From: Neolewinella xylanilytica
GTDB taxonomy: Bacteria; Bacteroidota; Bacteroidia; Chitinophagales; Saprospiraceae
Length of the DNA: 64,000 nt
NCBI RefSeq assembly: GCF_002934605.1
Contig: NZ_PTJC01000007.1
Span: 248,001-312,000, forward strand
Direction of reading: 5' to 3'
Positions within the stretch are counted from its first letter, which is position 1. Every line of letters begins with the position of its first letter. Shown here one piece after another: positions 15,844 through 25,200 of the stretch. The notes below the pieces were generated by a model. That model was not told where the DNA came from. It did not search any database and saw nothing but the letters and a program-made list of their open reading frames with translations. A program made the position numbers and the translations under genes.

Positions 15844-18389
15844 CCGATGATCAAGCCGGCCCAGTAACCGGGCATGGTATAGCGTGCGCCATTTTCTCCG
15901 CTCCTCATGGACACTCTGGCCGTTTGTAGGGCCGACTCGACCGCTTTACCCGCAAACAACTCCCGGTAAAACACCTTCAGCATCGCGGCCGTAGCCCCGG
16001 CCGGAATGTCATACACCGATGACACTACGTCCGGTACCCCCGCGACGTGGAAGCTGCGTTGCAGACTGAAGGTGCCCTCCCCGGGGTTGGCATACCCGCG
16101 CGCGGTCGAGCAGGCGGCCAGCACGACGAGCCGGGCCCCGAGGGGCTGTTGACCGATCGCTATGCCGTTCAGGCTGTCGCTCGGGGAAAAGTACAGGTAG
16201 TTATCGTGCAGCCGGGCGGAATTCCCGCGCGCGTGTACCGACAGATGGATGATATCGGCCCCGGCGGCCTCCGCTAGGTCCGTGGAGGGAGGGAGGAAGT
16301 CTGCACGCCCCCGGGTGCCGAGATAATCGTTGAGTCCGAAAAAGTAGTGGGTCAGTTGCGGATGCGTCCAGACCGCCAGGCGCGGGGAGGCCCCTCCGGC
16401 AAATTGTCGCCGTCGTTCCTCGTGTTGTAGCTCCACCCGCCAACTCGGTATGTACCGGATCATCAGCCGGTCGAGAAGGTACCGGTCGGGGCCATCCATT
16501 AAGGCCGACAGGGGTAGGTCCTGCAGCAGGGGACTTCCCGCTATCAGTAATTCTTCGCGTTTCCGAACCGCACCGGCGATCGGACCCAGCAGGGTACGGT
16601 GAAGATCGCTGGCTACGGCATAGTAGCCTGCGGTATCGGCCGAGTGTACCACCGACATACGCAGGGCGGCTGTATACCGGCGAGCGAGCGAGTCTACCCG
16701 TCTGCTATCTACTCGGTAGCTCATCACCGTATCCGCATCTACGTAAAGACCGAGAATCGAGCTGCCGGATTCGGCAAATTCCAGCAGCGCCCGCCGGTCG
16801 CCCAGTTTACTTTGCACCTGGTCTACCGTTGGGTAATGGTCGTCGCTCCTGGCGTAGCGGGTCAGCAGGCTCCCGGCTTCCGGGGCCAAACTCGCGGACA
16901 AGCGTTCGTATTCCCCGCTGACTTGCTGGTAGCCTGCCAGGTCCGTCAGGGGAAGTCGGCCCTCGCGCAGATAACGATCCTTGAGTTCCTGCATTTCGGT
17001 GCGGCGTTCCCGCAGGTCCCGGACTATACGGGCATTGGCGGCGTCCGCCAGTCCTTCCCGCAGGTCCAACTCCAGCAGTAGCGCTTTCCCCCTTTCCATC
17101 GTGCGAAACAGCGCGTCGTGCCGCGGGGGGGCGGGGTCGCGTACCGCCGTGGCGTAGGCGGCCTCCAGCGAGGTGTTCAACATGCGCTGTCCGAGTACTT
17201 GGAGAACATTCAGGGCAGATTCTTCCTGCTCGTTGCGGAAATTCAGTTCGTACTGGTCCAGCGCCCACTGACTGAGCAGGAAGGCGGTATCCAGATCGCG
17301 GGCATCGTGTTCTGCGGCATAGCGTTGCATCCGCACGTTCGCGTGGCCGGTCATATAATTGGCACACCCGCGGGGACTGGGGCAAGGACGTTTCGTGCCC
17401 AGTAATTGGTCAACGGGGCAACAGCCGAAATGCCCGGCGCTGGCCTTACTGTCCCGTACGGCGATGTCGTAATTCCCCATTTGCAGGGCTGCCTGATACC
17501 GAATGTAGTCGGCGCCCGAGGTGTAACCGTAATTAAAGTGCGGTCCACCGTCGGCTAATTCGGTTGCTAGGGTATAGGCGAGTTCCGGTCGGTCGCCGTA
17601 AAAGTGGTAATAAGCGAGTACGTACAGACTGTCGGCGCTGGACGCAGTAGGGTCCAGCGCGCCGATCGTATCGACCGTTTGCCGGATTACGGCTTGGGGC
17701 TCGTCCATCCGCATGGCCAGAAAGCCAAGCTCGACCCAGGCATACCTTTGCCAGGCACGGTTGATTCCCGCACTGACATCGACGGCCCGGCGGACAAACT
17801 CGATACTTTTTCCGTACTGCTCCTGTCTGTCCACCGCGCTCGGGAGATCGTCGGCGTGTTTCTTCCCTCCTATGCCCCGCGCGATTAACAGCTTACCGTA
17901 CAGCAAACGGTCGGTTAGTGCGTGTTCCTCCAGTAATTGCAGCCCGTGATCCGCCGTCATCATTACATCGACCCAGGTGCGATCGTAGGCGGTCCGACCC
18001 AATGATCTTACGTACAGTTGCCGGGCCCGCAGCAACACCGGTGCGTCGGTCGGAATAAGCTCTTCGGCCGAGCGCGTGAAAAAGGTAATGGAATCAAAGT
18101 GGGCGGAGTGCAGCGTATGCAGCTCGGCTAAATACTGGTACAGGCGGGCTCGCAGGGTGTCGGGCAGGCTGTCCGCGCGGGCTTCCACCCGGGGCCGTAT
18201 GCGCCGCGCCGTACGCAGGGCTTCTTCCAAGCGGAAGGCGTCAATGGCAGCTCCTACGGAGTCAAGTGATCGTATGGCGCCGAGCGCAGGAGAATTACGT
18301 TTCGTAACGGGAAAGCGCTCCGGTTCCACCCCGCACGCCAACAGCAATAGGCAGTAACCAATAATAGTAACGGCTAAAGGATAGCGCAT
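15840..18389 (-). CDS. TPR-CHAT domain lipoprotein (caspase-like protease)
   Basis: The protein is 849 residues with a lipoprotein signal peptide (LLLLAC, lipidated Cys about residue 19). A long helical tetratricopeptide-like solenoid fills roughly 40-650. The C-terminal CHAT domain (about 660-849) keeps the catalytic pair: His719 in HLSVHAR and Cys760 in LAACSTARG. CHAT proteases are caspase relatives, and TPR-CHAT proteins act in bacterial defence and programmed cell-death pathways. A lipidated, exported version would act in the periplasm or at the outer membrane, which is less usual. The start is well supported by the signal peptide. Substrate unknown. Confidence 0.88.
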   Translation of the reverse strand: MRYPLAVTIIGYCLLLLACGVEPERFPVTKRNSPALGAIRSLDSVGAAIDAFRLEEALRTARRIRPRVEARADSLPDTLRARLYQYLAELHTLHSAHFDSITFFTRSAEELIPTDAPVLLRARQLYVRSLGRTAYDRTWVDVMMTADHGLQLLEEHALTDRLLYGKLLIARGIGGKKHADDLPSAVDRQEQYGKSIEFVRRAVDVSAGINRAWQRYAWVELGFLAMRMDEPQAVIRQTVDTIGALDPTASSADSLYVLAYYHFYGDRPELAYTLATELADGGPHFNYGYTSGADYIRYQAALQMGNYDIAVRDSKASAGHFGCCPVDQLLGTKRPCPSPRGCANYMTGHANVRMQRYAAEHDARDLDTAFLLSQWALDQYELNFRNEQEESALNVLQVLGQRMLNTSLEAAYATAVRDPAPPRHDALFRTMERGKALLLELDLREGLADAANARIVRDLRERRTEMQELKDRYLREGRLPLTDLAGYQQVSGEYERLSASLAPEAGSLLTRYARSDDHYPTVDQVQSKLGDRRALLEFAESGSSILGLYVDADTVMSYRVDSRRVDSLARRYTAALRMSVVHSADTAGYYAVASDLHRTLLGPIAGAVRKREELLIAGSPLLQDLPLSALMDGPDRYLLDRLMIRYIPSWRVELQHEERRRQFAGGASPRLAVWTHPQLTHYFFGLNDYLGTRGRADFLPPSTDLAEAAGADIIHLSVHARGNSARLHDNYLYFSPSDSLNGIAIGQQPLGARLVVLAACSTARGYANPGEGTFSLQRSFHVAGVPDVVSSVYDIPAGATAAMLKVFYRELFAGKAVESALQTARVSMRSGENGARYTMPGYWAGLIIG

Positions 18390-18520
18390 CCCGGTGACTT
18401 GGGCGGCTAACTTACGTATTAAGCAAAATATAGACAGGCGTTTGCTAATCTACTTATGTTGAAGAACATCTTCGCAGCCAGCTAAGCCGCGCACGACGGG
18501 ACCAAATTTTAAGGGTTGGC

Positions 18521-18550
18521 TATCTTCCTGCGCTCCGGCGCCCACCTCCA
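18521..18550 (+). repeat. GC-rich dispersed motif
   Basis: TCTTCCTGCGCTCCGGCGCC followed by CACCTCC. This is the fullest copy of the family. It sits between the CHAT gene start and the remnant reading frame at 18597. Confidence 0.6.
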
Positions 18551-18596
18551 CTTACCGTTATCATAACTGTATTTTAGCCACAAGCACGGCTCCCCG

Positions 18597-18800
18597 TTGC
18601 ACTTCCTGCAGAAAGCCATCGGTGGACGTTACCGGCTAGTGGGTCTGTCTATCCTCTGCCTCTCCTGCTTGGCCCCGCTCCTCAGCCAAACAGTGTTTCG
18701 TTCCTACGCCACCGGCCTGCACGCCTATCCCTGCCTCGGCGAGGCAATTCGTACCGTCCACGATACGCTGCCCGAACTGGTCCCGCGGTCGTCGGGGGCG
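18597..18800 (+). pseudogene. Remnant of an exported-protein gene (5' fragment)
   Basis: From a TTG at 18597 the frame encodes a good signal peptide (RLVGLSILCLSCLAPLLSQT) and about 35 more plausible residues. From roughly 18800 it becomes low-complexity Arg/Gly-rich sequence, because the DNA there belongs to a gene fragment on the other strand. The frame stays open to 18962. It reads as the first 65-70 codons of a gene that lost its remainder at a recombination junction. The exact break point is uncertain. Confidence 0.35.
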
Positions 18801-19277
18801 GTATTTCTGGTTTACCGCGTCGATCAATCCGGGGCTGCTTCCTCGCGCCGCGCCGCTGCGGGGGGCCACCGACCAGCCCGAAACGATGGTGGCGGATGTG
18901 GAACGGTTGCCGTAGAGGCTTTCCCGCCGGAACCGTTTGGCGGAGGCCGTGGCGGTAGGTAGGGTATTCGCTAACGGTTGCAGGCAGATTGTCCATTCCT
19001 GGTTCTGGGCAGGTTCGGGTGGTGGCACGGTCATGGTCCGGTAGCCAACCGATGAAACGCATAAGCTGTCTCCCGCACCTTCGTCAGGCCAAATAAATCG
19101 CCCCAGTGAATCGGCCGTAACCCCTGCTCCCGATAGGGAAGTATAGACATTCGCATAGGGCACCTGCCGCCGGCTATCGCAATCGAGGACCTGACCGCCC
19201 CGGGTAGTCCGGGCGAAGAGGGCGCCGTTGCCGGCAACGAGCAACGAAATGATCCCGGTTATGCATTTGCGAATCAA
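18790..19277 (-). pseudogene. Truncated exported protein with carboxypeptidase regulatory-like domain
   Basis: The likely start is TTG 19277, giving a signal peptide (IRKCITGIISLLVAGNGALF). It is followed by a CarboxypepD_reg-like beta-sandwich (GGQVLDCDSRRQVPYANVYT, then SVGYRTMTV). Such domains are common in Bacteroidota surface proteins. After about residue 130 the reading loses family-like character and runs into the opposite-strand remnant, so the C-terminus seems lost. The same frame stays open upstream to 19424 without a signal-like start. A 33-codon frame at 19454-19555 (reverse, MKKKEELSNYLGIGP...) ends just upstream in another frame and may be part of the same decayed locus. Confidence 0.4.
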
Positions 19278-19610
19278 CGCGTGCTGGTATTGGTCAGCCG
19301 CCCTTCCAGGGGATCCGGGGTGCGCCTGGTGCCATTTCGGACTATTCCCAGGTAAGTGGCGGGAAGGCGATACCCGGAGTTGAAACCGGTGTCCATCGGT
19401 TGAAGGTTGGGTGGTGAATACCATACCGGAAAGCCACAGCCATAAACTCCCCGTTAGAGGAAACTTTTCAATTCCTTTCCAAGCCGGGTAAAGCGATAGT
19501 CGCTTGCTGCGGGACCTATGCCAAGGTAGTTACTTAATTCCTCTTTTTTCTTCATGTATGACTTCGCTTATCCGCACCTGTACGCCCCCTATCCCCGGAC
19601 CAGGACAGCA

Positions 19611-19635
19611 GGGCGCCGGAGCGCAGGACAAGACG
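19611..19635 (-). repeat. GC-rich dispersed motif, reverse orientation (left arm)
   Basis: GGGCGCCGGAGCGCAGG is the exact reverse complement of CCTGCGCTCCGGCGCCC at 19745-19761. The two copies could form a long-loop stem. Confidence 0.65.
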
Positions 19636-19737
19636 TTTCCATCCTCTGTGTATCCCTTCCCTCGCTGGGGACTTCGGTGATTCGATGGCGCTCTTCGCAG
19701 CCGGAAGCTGCTTCGAACTTCGCTGTCGGAAGACGTC

Positions 19738-19763
19738 ATTTTACCTGCGCTCCGGCGCCCAAA
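19738..19763 (+). repeat. GC-rich dispersed motif (right arm)
   Basis: Forward copy CCTGCGCTCCGGCGCCCAAA, pairing with 19611-19635. Confidence 0.65.
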
Positions 19764-19919
19764 GCTTCCGCCTTCGATTATTGAGTAGACTCCATTTACA
19801 GGAGCATTCCGGCACCCTTACGTTTCATTAACTACGGTTAAATAAGCATTAAGCAGGACCGACACACGCATAGGCTATGCGGGCTCAGCCTACCTTTTGG
19901 GGAACCAAGTTCCTATCCC

Positions 19920-20159
19920 ATAAAAGCATTTTTACTTTGCCTACTGTGCGCCGCCACCTTTTCCGCCTGTATGGAATGCGAAACGTATACCCGGGTATCT
20001 ACGATTACCCGCGACGGCGTACTCGAATCCACCACCACCCAAGAGCCCTATGAGGTATGTGGTCGTTTGGAAATCGAGCAGGAAGAGTTTACCAACCGGA
20101 CGACCACCACGAATAGCCTGGGCACCACGGTGTTTACGATCCGGACTACCTGTAACTAG
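19920..20159 (+). CDS. Small lipoprotein, apparent ATA start
   Basis: Read from the ATA at 19920, the frame gives a textbook lipoprotein signal (KAFLLCLLCAATFSAC, lipidated Cys in the FSAC lipobox). A 60-residue mature part rich in Thr, Glu and Ser follows, with a Cys pair (MECETYTR, later YEVCGR) and C-terminal TTCN. The first standard start is ATG 19971, immediately after the lipobox Cys, which would remove the signal entirely. No ATG, GTG or TTG lies upstream in frame. Either translation starts at ATA, or an ATG has mutated (or been misread) to ATA. The mature sequence belongs to no family I recognise. Confidence 0.5.
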   Translation: MKAFLLCLLCAATFSACMECETYTRVSTITRDGVLESTTTQEPYEVCGRLEIEQEEFTNRTTTTNSLGTTVFTIRTTCN

Positions 20160-20233
20160 GTTCGGTGCTCGCCGGCCCATCCCCGATCGGCGGGTCTGCG
20201 CCAATCACCCGATGCTTCATCATATATAAGATT

Positions 20234-20264
20234 GTGACGTATGTGCCGTTATCACATATGTCAC
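20234..20264. promoter_or_regulatory. 12-bp inverted repeat upstream of a secreted LamG protein gene
   Basis: GTGACGTATGTG (20234-20245) and CACATATGTCAC (20253-20264) form an inverted repeat with one mismatch and a 7-base spacer, ending 17 bases before the ATG at 20282. It may be a dimeric-repressor operator or an mRNA hairpin near the ribosome site. The symmetry is clear; the role is inferred. Confidence 0.5.
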
Positions 20265-20281
20265 GTTGAACTTATACTAAA

Positions 20282-22114
20282 ATGAAGATGCTTGGCCGAT
20301 CCATCCGGGGTAGCCGCATACGCTACGGGGCCCTAAGCTGGCTGGCGCTGCTGCATTTGTCCTGCGTGGCGGCGCAGACCGGACCCGGCGGGGTAGGGCG
20401 TAGCGACGGTACGTCGGCCCTGGAGTTCTGGTACGTCGCCACCGGAGCCGACTTCCTTGACGGCGAACGGGTTAATGCCCTCCCCGATCGGTCCGGCAAC
20501 GGCTGGGACCTCTTTGCCAGCGGCACCGAACGGCCCCGATTCGAACTGGCCAACACGGGGGCCAATCAGCAGTCCACCCTGGCTTTTTTCGCTAACGAGG
20601 AACTGGAATCCGCCTACCAGGGGAATTCCAACGAGACGATGACCTTCGGGATCGTGCTTTCCTACGTTCCCAACCCGGGGCTCAAGATCGCCATTCAGCA
20701 CGGGGGCCGAAATACGATATCGGTAGACCCCAACGGCTTTTACCGGGACTACATCGGCGGATCCAACCACGTAAGCACTTCCGCTCCGGCCACCGCCGGC
20801 TTTTCGCTGGTGACGCGCCGCATCAGTAATTCGGGTGCGGATCGACTCCGGTATTACACCAACGGCATACTCACCGACGTCTTTACCCATACGATCGAAA
20901 ATCGGGTCAGTAACACCTGGATCGGCGGCCACGGCGACGGCGGCGGTACGGGGTATTCCGGTAGTATTGCCGAAGTCTATAAGTTCTCGCGCCTAATCAA
21001 CGAAGCGGAACGCATCATCATCGCGAACTACCTGTCGGCGAAGTACGCGATCACCCTGGACGACTATGATCTCTACGTTGGGGACGAGATCAGCAGGGGC
21101 AATTACGATTTCGACGTAGCCGGCATCGGTCGCATCGATGCGGCCACTCTACAGCAGGACGCGCGCGGAACGGGTATCGTCCGTTTTCGCAATCCGACCG
21201 ACCTCGACGACGGCGAATTTCTCTTTTGGGGCCACGACGGTGCCGACCCCGGCGCCTACGAAACCGCCGACGTGCCCGCCGGGGTGGAGGCCCGCATGGT
21301 CCGCACCTGGCGCATCAGCGAACGCGATCTCTCGAACGCCCCCACCGACGTGGGAAACCTGGATATGGAATGGGATCTTTCCGGTCTCGGACCTGTCACG
21401 GCCGGCGACTTGCTACTGCTCATCGACACGGATAACGACGGCAACTTTTCCGATGAGGTAGGCATAGCCGGGGCGGTGGCCTTAGGTGGAAACACTTACG
21501 CCTTTTTCGACGTGGATGGAGGAGCAACGGGGCTCAGCGACGACCGGCGGTTTACGCTTGCCACGGTCGATCGGGTACAAACTCCGCTGCCGGTGGTGCT
21601 CACTTCCTTTCGGGCGGACGCAATTGCCAAGGGCGAAGTAGAACTGACGTGGGAAACGGCCTCCGAGCCCGAACACCGGAAGTTCGTGCTGGAAAGAGCG
21701 TTGAAGGCGCGGGATTGGCTGCCCATTTACGAAGTACTGGCTGCCGGGTCCATCATGACTGGTGCGCGCTACCGCTACCTCGACCCGGACGTTGCGCCCG
21801 GCCCTGCTTACTACCGGCTCCGCCAGGTCGATTTCGATGGTACCGTGACCTATTCGGAGGTCGTAGCCATAGATACCCCGACGTCCGCCCTGGTGGTCGC
21901 GCCGAATCCCGTGCACGATTGGCTGACGGTCTTTTGCTCCCGCGCGGACCTGGGCGCCATAACCCTTAGCGATGCTTTCGGCCGAGTTGTCCGACGCCTT
22001 CCCGAACCGACGGCCACCGATCCCCCCTTGCTGCATCTCGACCTCTCCGATCTTCCCGGTGGTATCTATTATTTCCGCTCACGGGCCGGTAATGTTCGGG
22101 TAGTCAAGCACTGA
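20282..22114 (+). CDS. Secreted LamG-like protein with type IX sorting domain
   Basis: The 610-residue protein is exported: a signal peptide (about 1-31, ending VAAQ) precedes a concanavalin A-like LamG domain (about 45-250; LEFWYVATGADF, NYLSAKYAITLDD). A DUF8202-like region common in type IX cargo follows (ISRGNYDFDVAGIGRID and the DTDNDGNFSDE calcium-like loop near 390). A fibronectin-like segment (VELTWETASEPEHRKFVLER) comes next. It ends with a type IX C-terminal sorting domain (APNPVHDW...LPGGIYYFRS). It is probably a cell-surface or released adhesive protein. The ligand is unknown. The upstream palindrome at 20234-20264 may regulate it. Confidence 0.82.
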   Translation: MKMLGRSIRGSRIRYGALSWLALLHLSCVAAQTGPGGVGRSDGTSALEFWYVATGADFLDGERVNALPDRSGNGWDLFASGTERPRFELANTGANQQSTLAFFANEELESAYQGNSNETMTFGIVLSYVPNPGLKIAIQHGGRNTISVDPNGFYRDYIGGSNHVSTSAPATAGFSLVTRRISNSGADRLRYYTNGILTDVFTHTIENRVSNTWIGGHGDGGGTGYSGSIAEVYKFSRLINEAERIIIANYLSAKYAITLDDYDLYVGDEISRGNYDFDVAGIGRIDAATLQQDARGTGIVRFRNPTDLDDGEFLFWGHDGADPGAYETADVPAGVEARMVRTWRISERDLSNAPTDVGNLDMEWDLSGLGPVTAGDLLLLIDTDNDGNFSDEVGIAGAVALGGNTYAFFDVDGGATGLSDDRRFTLATVDRVQTPLPVVLTSFRADAIAKGEVELTWETASEPEHRKFVLERALKARDWLPIYEVLAAGSIMTGARYRYLDPDVAPGPAYYRLRQVDFDGTVTYSEVVAIDTPTSALVVAPNPVHDWLTVFCSRADLGAITLSDAFGRVVRRLPEPTATDPPLLHLDLSDLPGGIYYFRSRAGNVRVVKH

Positions 22115-22261
22115 GTAAGGAACCGACGGGAAGTAGGTGCAATAGCCGAAGAAAGGGTGGCGACGGTCCGGGTGGCCGAATTAGAGACGCCATTGCTATT
22201 TTAGGTCGTCGATACGTAACGCCCCCTCACCCGTGGATATCAACGGTCAAATACACTCCCT

Positions 22262-25200
22262 ATGTCCCGACGGTTACCCGTTCTGCAAGGCATGGCCATT
22301 TTATTTGGTCTGTGCTTATCCCCCAAATTAGTAAGCCAAGATATTCAGCGCATCGACCACTATCTGGTCGGTACCCGCATAAGTTACTTCACGGGCCAGT
22401 GCGGGGAAGACCTGCCCGAGGGCGAAGACCGCCTGACGTTCTGCGACGGGGCCGGCAACCTCGGCGTAGTGACGGAAAGCCTGGGCCTCAGCGGACGGGG
22501 CGTGCTGCGGATGCTGCCGAACTACTTCAACGACAGCGAGATATACGTCACCCGCGGGGGCATCAGCATCTACCATCCCGACGGCAGCTGGGAGAACCTC
22601 CCCAACATTGCCGTGGGCGTCCGCGACTCGCGGGATGACATCACCAACGAAGGGCAAATCGAAACCGGCCTGGTAGACCCCGGCGGGGTACTCCACTTCA
22701 ACATCACCAGCACCGCCCGCCGGTTATACTATACCTACGATCTGACTACCAAGGTCATCACGGAAGTACTTCCCGAAATCAACCAGGGCATCGTCGCCTT
22801 CGCCTACGACCCGGACGATAACTACGTGTACGCCCTTGGCGAATCCTTTCTCGATACCCGCCTGTACCGCAACGACCGGAATACGGGCGTCGCCAGCTTC
22901 ATCAACCCCCTCGACGACATTCCCGAATCGGTTGCCTCTAACATCAACAATACCTCCTTTGTCTTCCACGACGGACGGCTGTGGCTGGGCACCAACCTGG
23001 GACTCTACCTCATCGACCCGGCGGACGGCTTCTCCGCCGTCACCCTCGACGCGACGGGCGGCCAACTCCCCCTTGACGCCGTTAACGACATTGAATTCGC
23101 CCCCGACGGCACCGTCTGGCTCGCCCAGCGCGCTACGAACCGCGGCGCGCTCGTCGCCCTTGAGATCGGCGAGACAGATACGACCTACACGGAGTACACC
23201 CTGCCGCTCCCCGACAACGCCAACGTAGAGGTGTCGTTCCAGGACTTGGCCATCCTGGACGACGGGCGCATCACGGCGGTAGCCAACAACTTCTTCGGAT
23301 ACCTCGACCTGGACCCCTCCGGCGTCACCCCCTCCTGGACCCTGGTCGACCGCGACAGCCTGGAGGCACTCGGGCTGCCCATCACGTACACGCCGACTTC
23401 GGTCGAACGCCACGCCGGCCGCACCTTTTACCTCACGAATGACTTCTCAACCGGTAACACGGACCGGTCCGAGGTACTCATTCGCGATTCCGGTGACAAT
23501 TTCGACACCCGCAACGACGACGTCCCGGCCAACTATAGTTTCTGGGAAACGGACCGCTTCAATTACCTGCTGCCCGACCACCGCGGAGGCCTGTATTTCT
23601 ACAGCCACTTTGACAACATCATCTCCTACCTGAGTCCTTCGGACGGACTGGGGTCGCGTACCTTCGAAAATTTGCCGTCCGTAGTTCCGGCGGTAGATCA
23701 GGAGGGCCGCCTGGCGTACAGCGGGCGGGACCAAAATAACCGTCCCGCCTGGGATTTGCTCGACTGGCCCTTCGACCGGACTCTCACGGGCGTACCGACC
23801 AGCACCATCGTGACTGCCTACGGCAATACCCTGGCCTTTTTCAGCCAATCGAACGGAGAACTCATCCGTACCGTCAATGGGGTAGTGGTAGCCCGGGATA
23901 CCCTGCCCGACCCGACTACCTACAGCAGTTACTTTACGATCGGCGCGGGCGACGACGGCCGCCTCTGGCTGGCCGGCCAGGACCGCGGACAGGGTATCCC
24001 GATCCTCAGCTACGACCCGGCTACCGGGGATACCACGCGGTTTACGCCCGGTCGGACCACGGGCAACCCGGTGCGTATCCTGGCCGGCCCGGACGGGGAA
24101 ATGTATTTCCTCGCGCAGCGCGGCCTGGTCTACTTCGACGGGGCGGACTACTACGTGCACACCCAGCAGGACTTCAGCGAACTGTCCGGTATCCGCGACG
24201 GGGTAGTCGATACCCTGGGGCGCATGTTTCTGCTGGCTAACGGCGACGGGGCCCTCCACCAGGTGACGGACCTGGACGCGACACCTGCTTTTGCTACGCG
24301 TCGCCTCACCGAACTGCTCCCCTTCATCGACTCCCGGGGCGGCGACAAACTGGCCCTGGACGCGGATGGCGACCTCTGGATCGCGGGCGTGGCCGGCATT
24401 TTCCAACTCACGGACGAACTGACCGCCCCCGCCTTCCGCCCGCGCGGTACGGACTACGTGCTGCGTGGCCGCGTCTACGCCGACGTGAACGACAACGGGC
24501 GATACGACGCCGGGGAGGGCGTGCCCGGTCAGCCAGTGGCCATTACCGTCAACGGAGTAACCCGGTTGCGGCTGACGGATGATGCCGGGACCTATGCCTC
24601 CCTGGTCCGCGAGGAAAACACGGAGTACCGGGTTACCCTGACCTCGCTGAATCGCATCTACTATGCCTCCGACCGGCAGAAAGCGGTGACCGTGGGCGGG
24701 GCCGACCGGGACTATACCGTGCCGGATTTCCGCCTCGAGGTCAAGGACTACAGTAGCCTGTACTTCCAGACGGCAAACAAGCTGGGTGCCTGGGGCTTCC
24801 AGCGCCGGGGATTCGACAACGTCTTCACCACGGCGGTGACCAATCTGTCGACGACCAAGACCTTCCGCGACCTGGAGATCGGTTTCGTGTACTTCAACCA
24901 GCAGCCGGGTACGGATAACCCCCTGCCGGACGTACTCGGCGTACGCCTTACTCGCCTGACCCCTACCGGCGTGCCGCTGCTGGTGAATAACGTCGTTATA
25001 CAGCCCCGCGATCACAGCTGGTTCGTGAGCGGCATCTCCCCTACGCAGTACGACCAGGAGTCCGTGTCCGTGCAGCCCGATATCGTTGCCGTCCCAGACT
25101 CGGTGACCACCTCGGTGACCCTGGATGCCCTCGCCCCCCGCGAAACGCTCATCATCGAAATCGAAACCGACCTGTTCCAGGCTTCCTCCAACGGGGTGGT

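Larger units (their letters stand above)
19278..19919. other. Intergenic region with an inverted pair of the GC-rich motif
   Basis: No intact gene. The region holds a perfect 17-bp inverted repeat made of two copies of the dispersed motif (19612-19628 and 19745-19761), separated by about 115 bp. It also holds the 33-codon reverse frame at 19454-19555. The remainder looks non-coding. Confidence 0.45.

Noticed and set aside
23447-25015. Reverse-strand frame of 522 codons inside the large secreted protein
   Set aside because: Antisense shadow in GC-rich DNA; the forward protein has clear domains.
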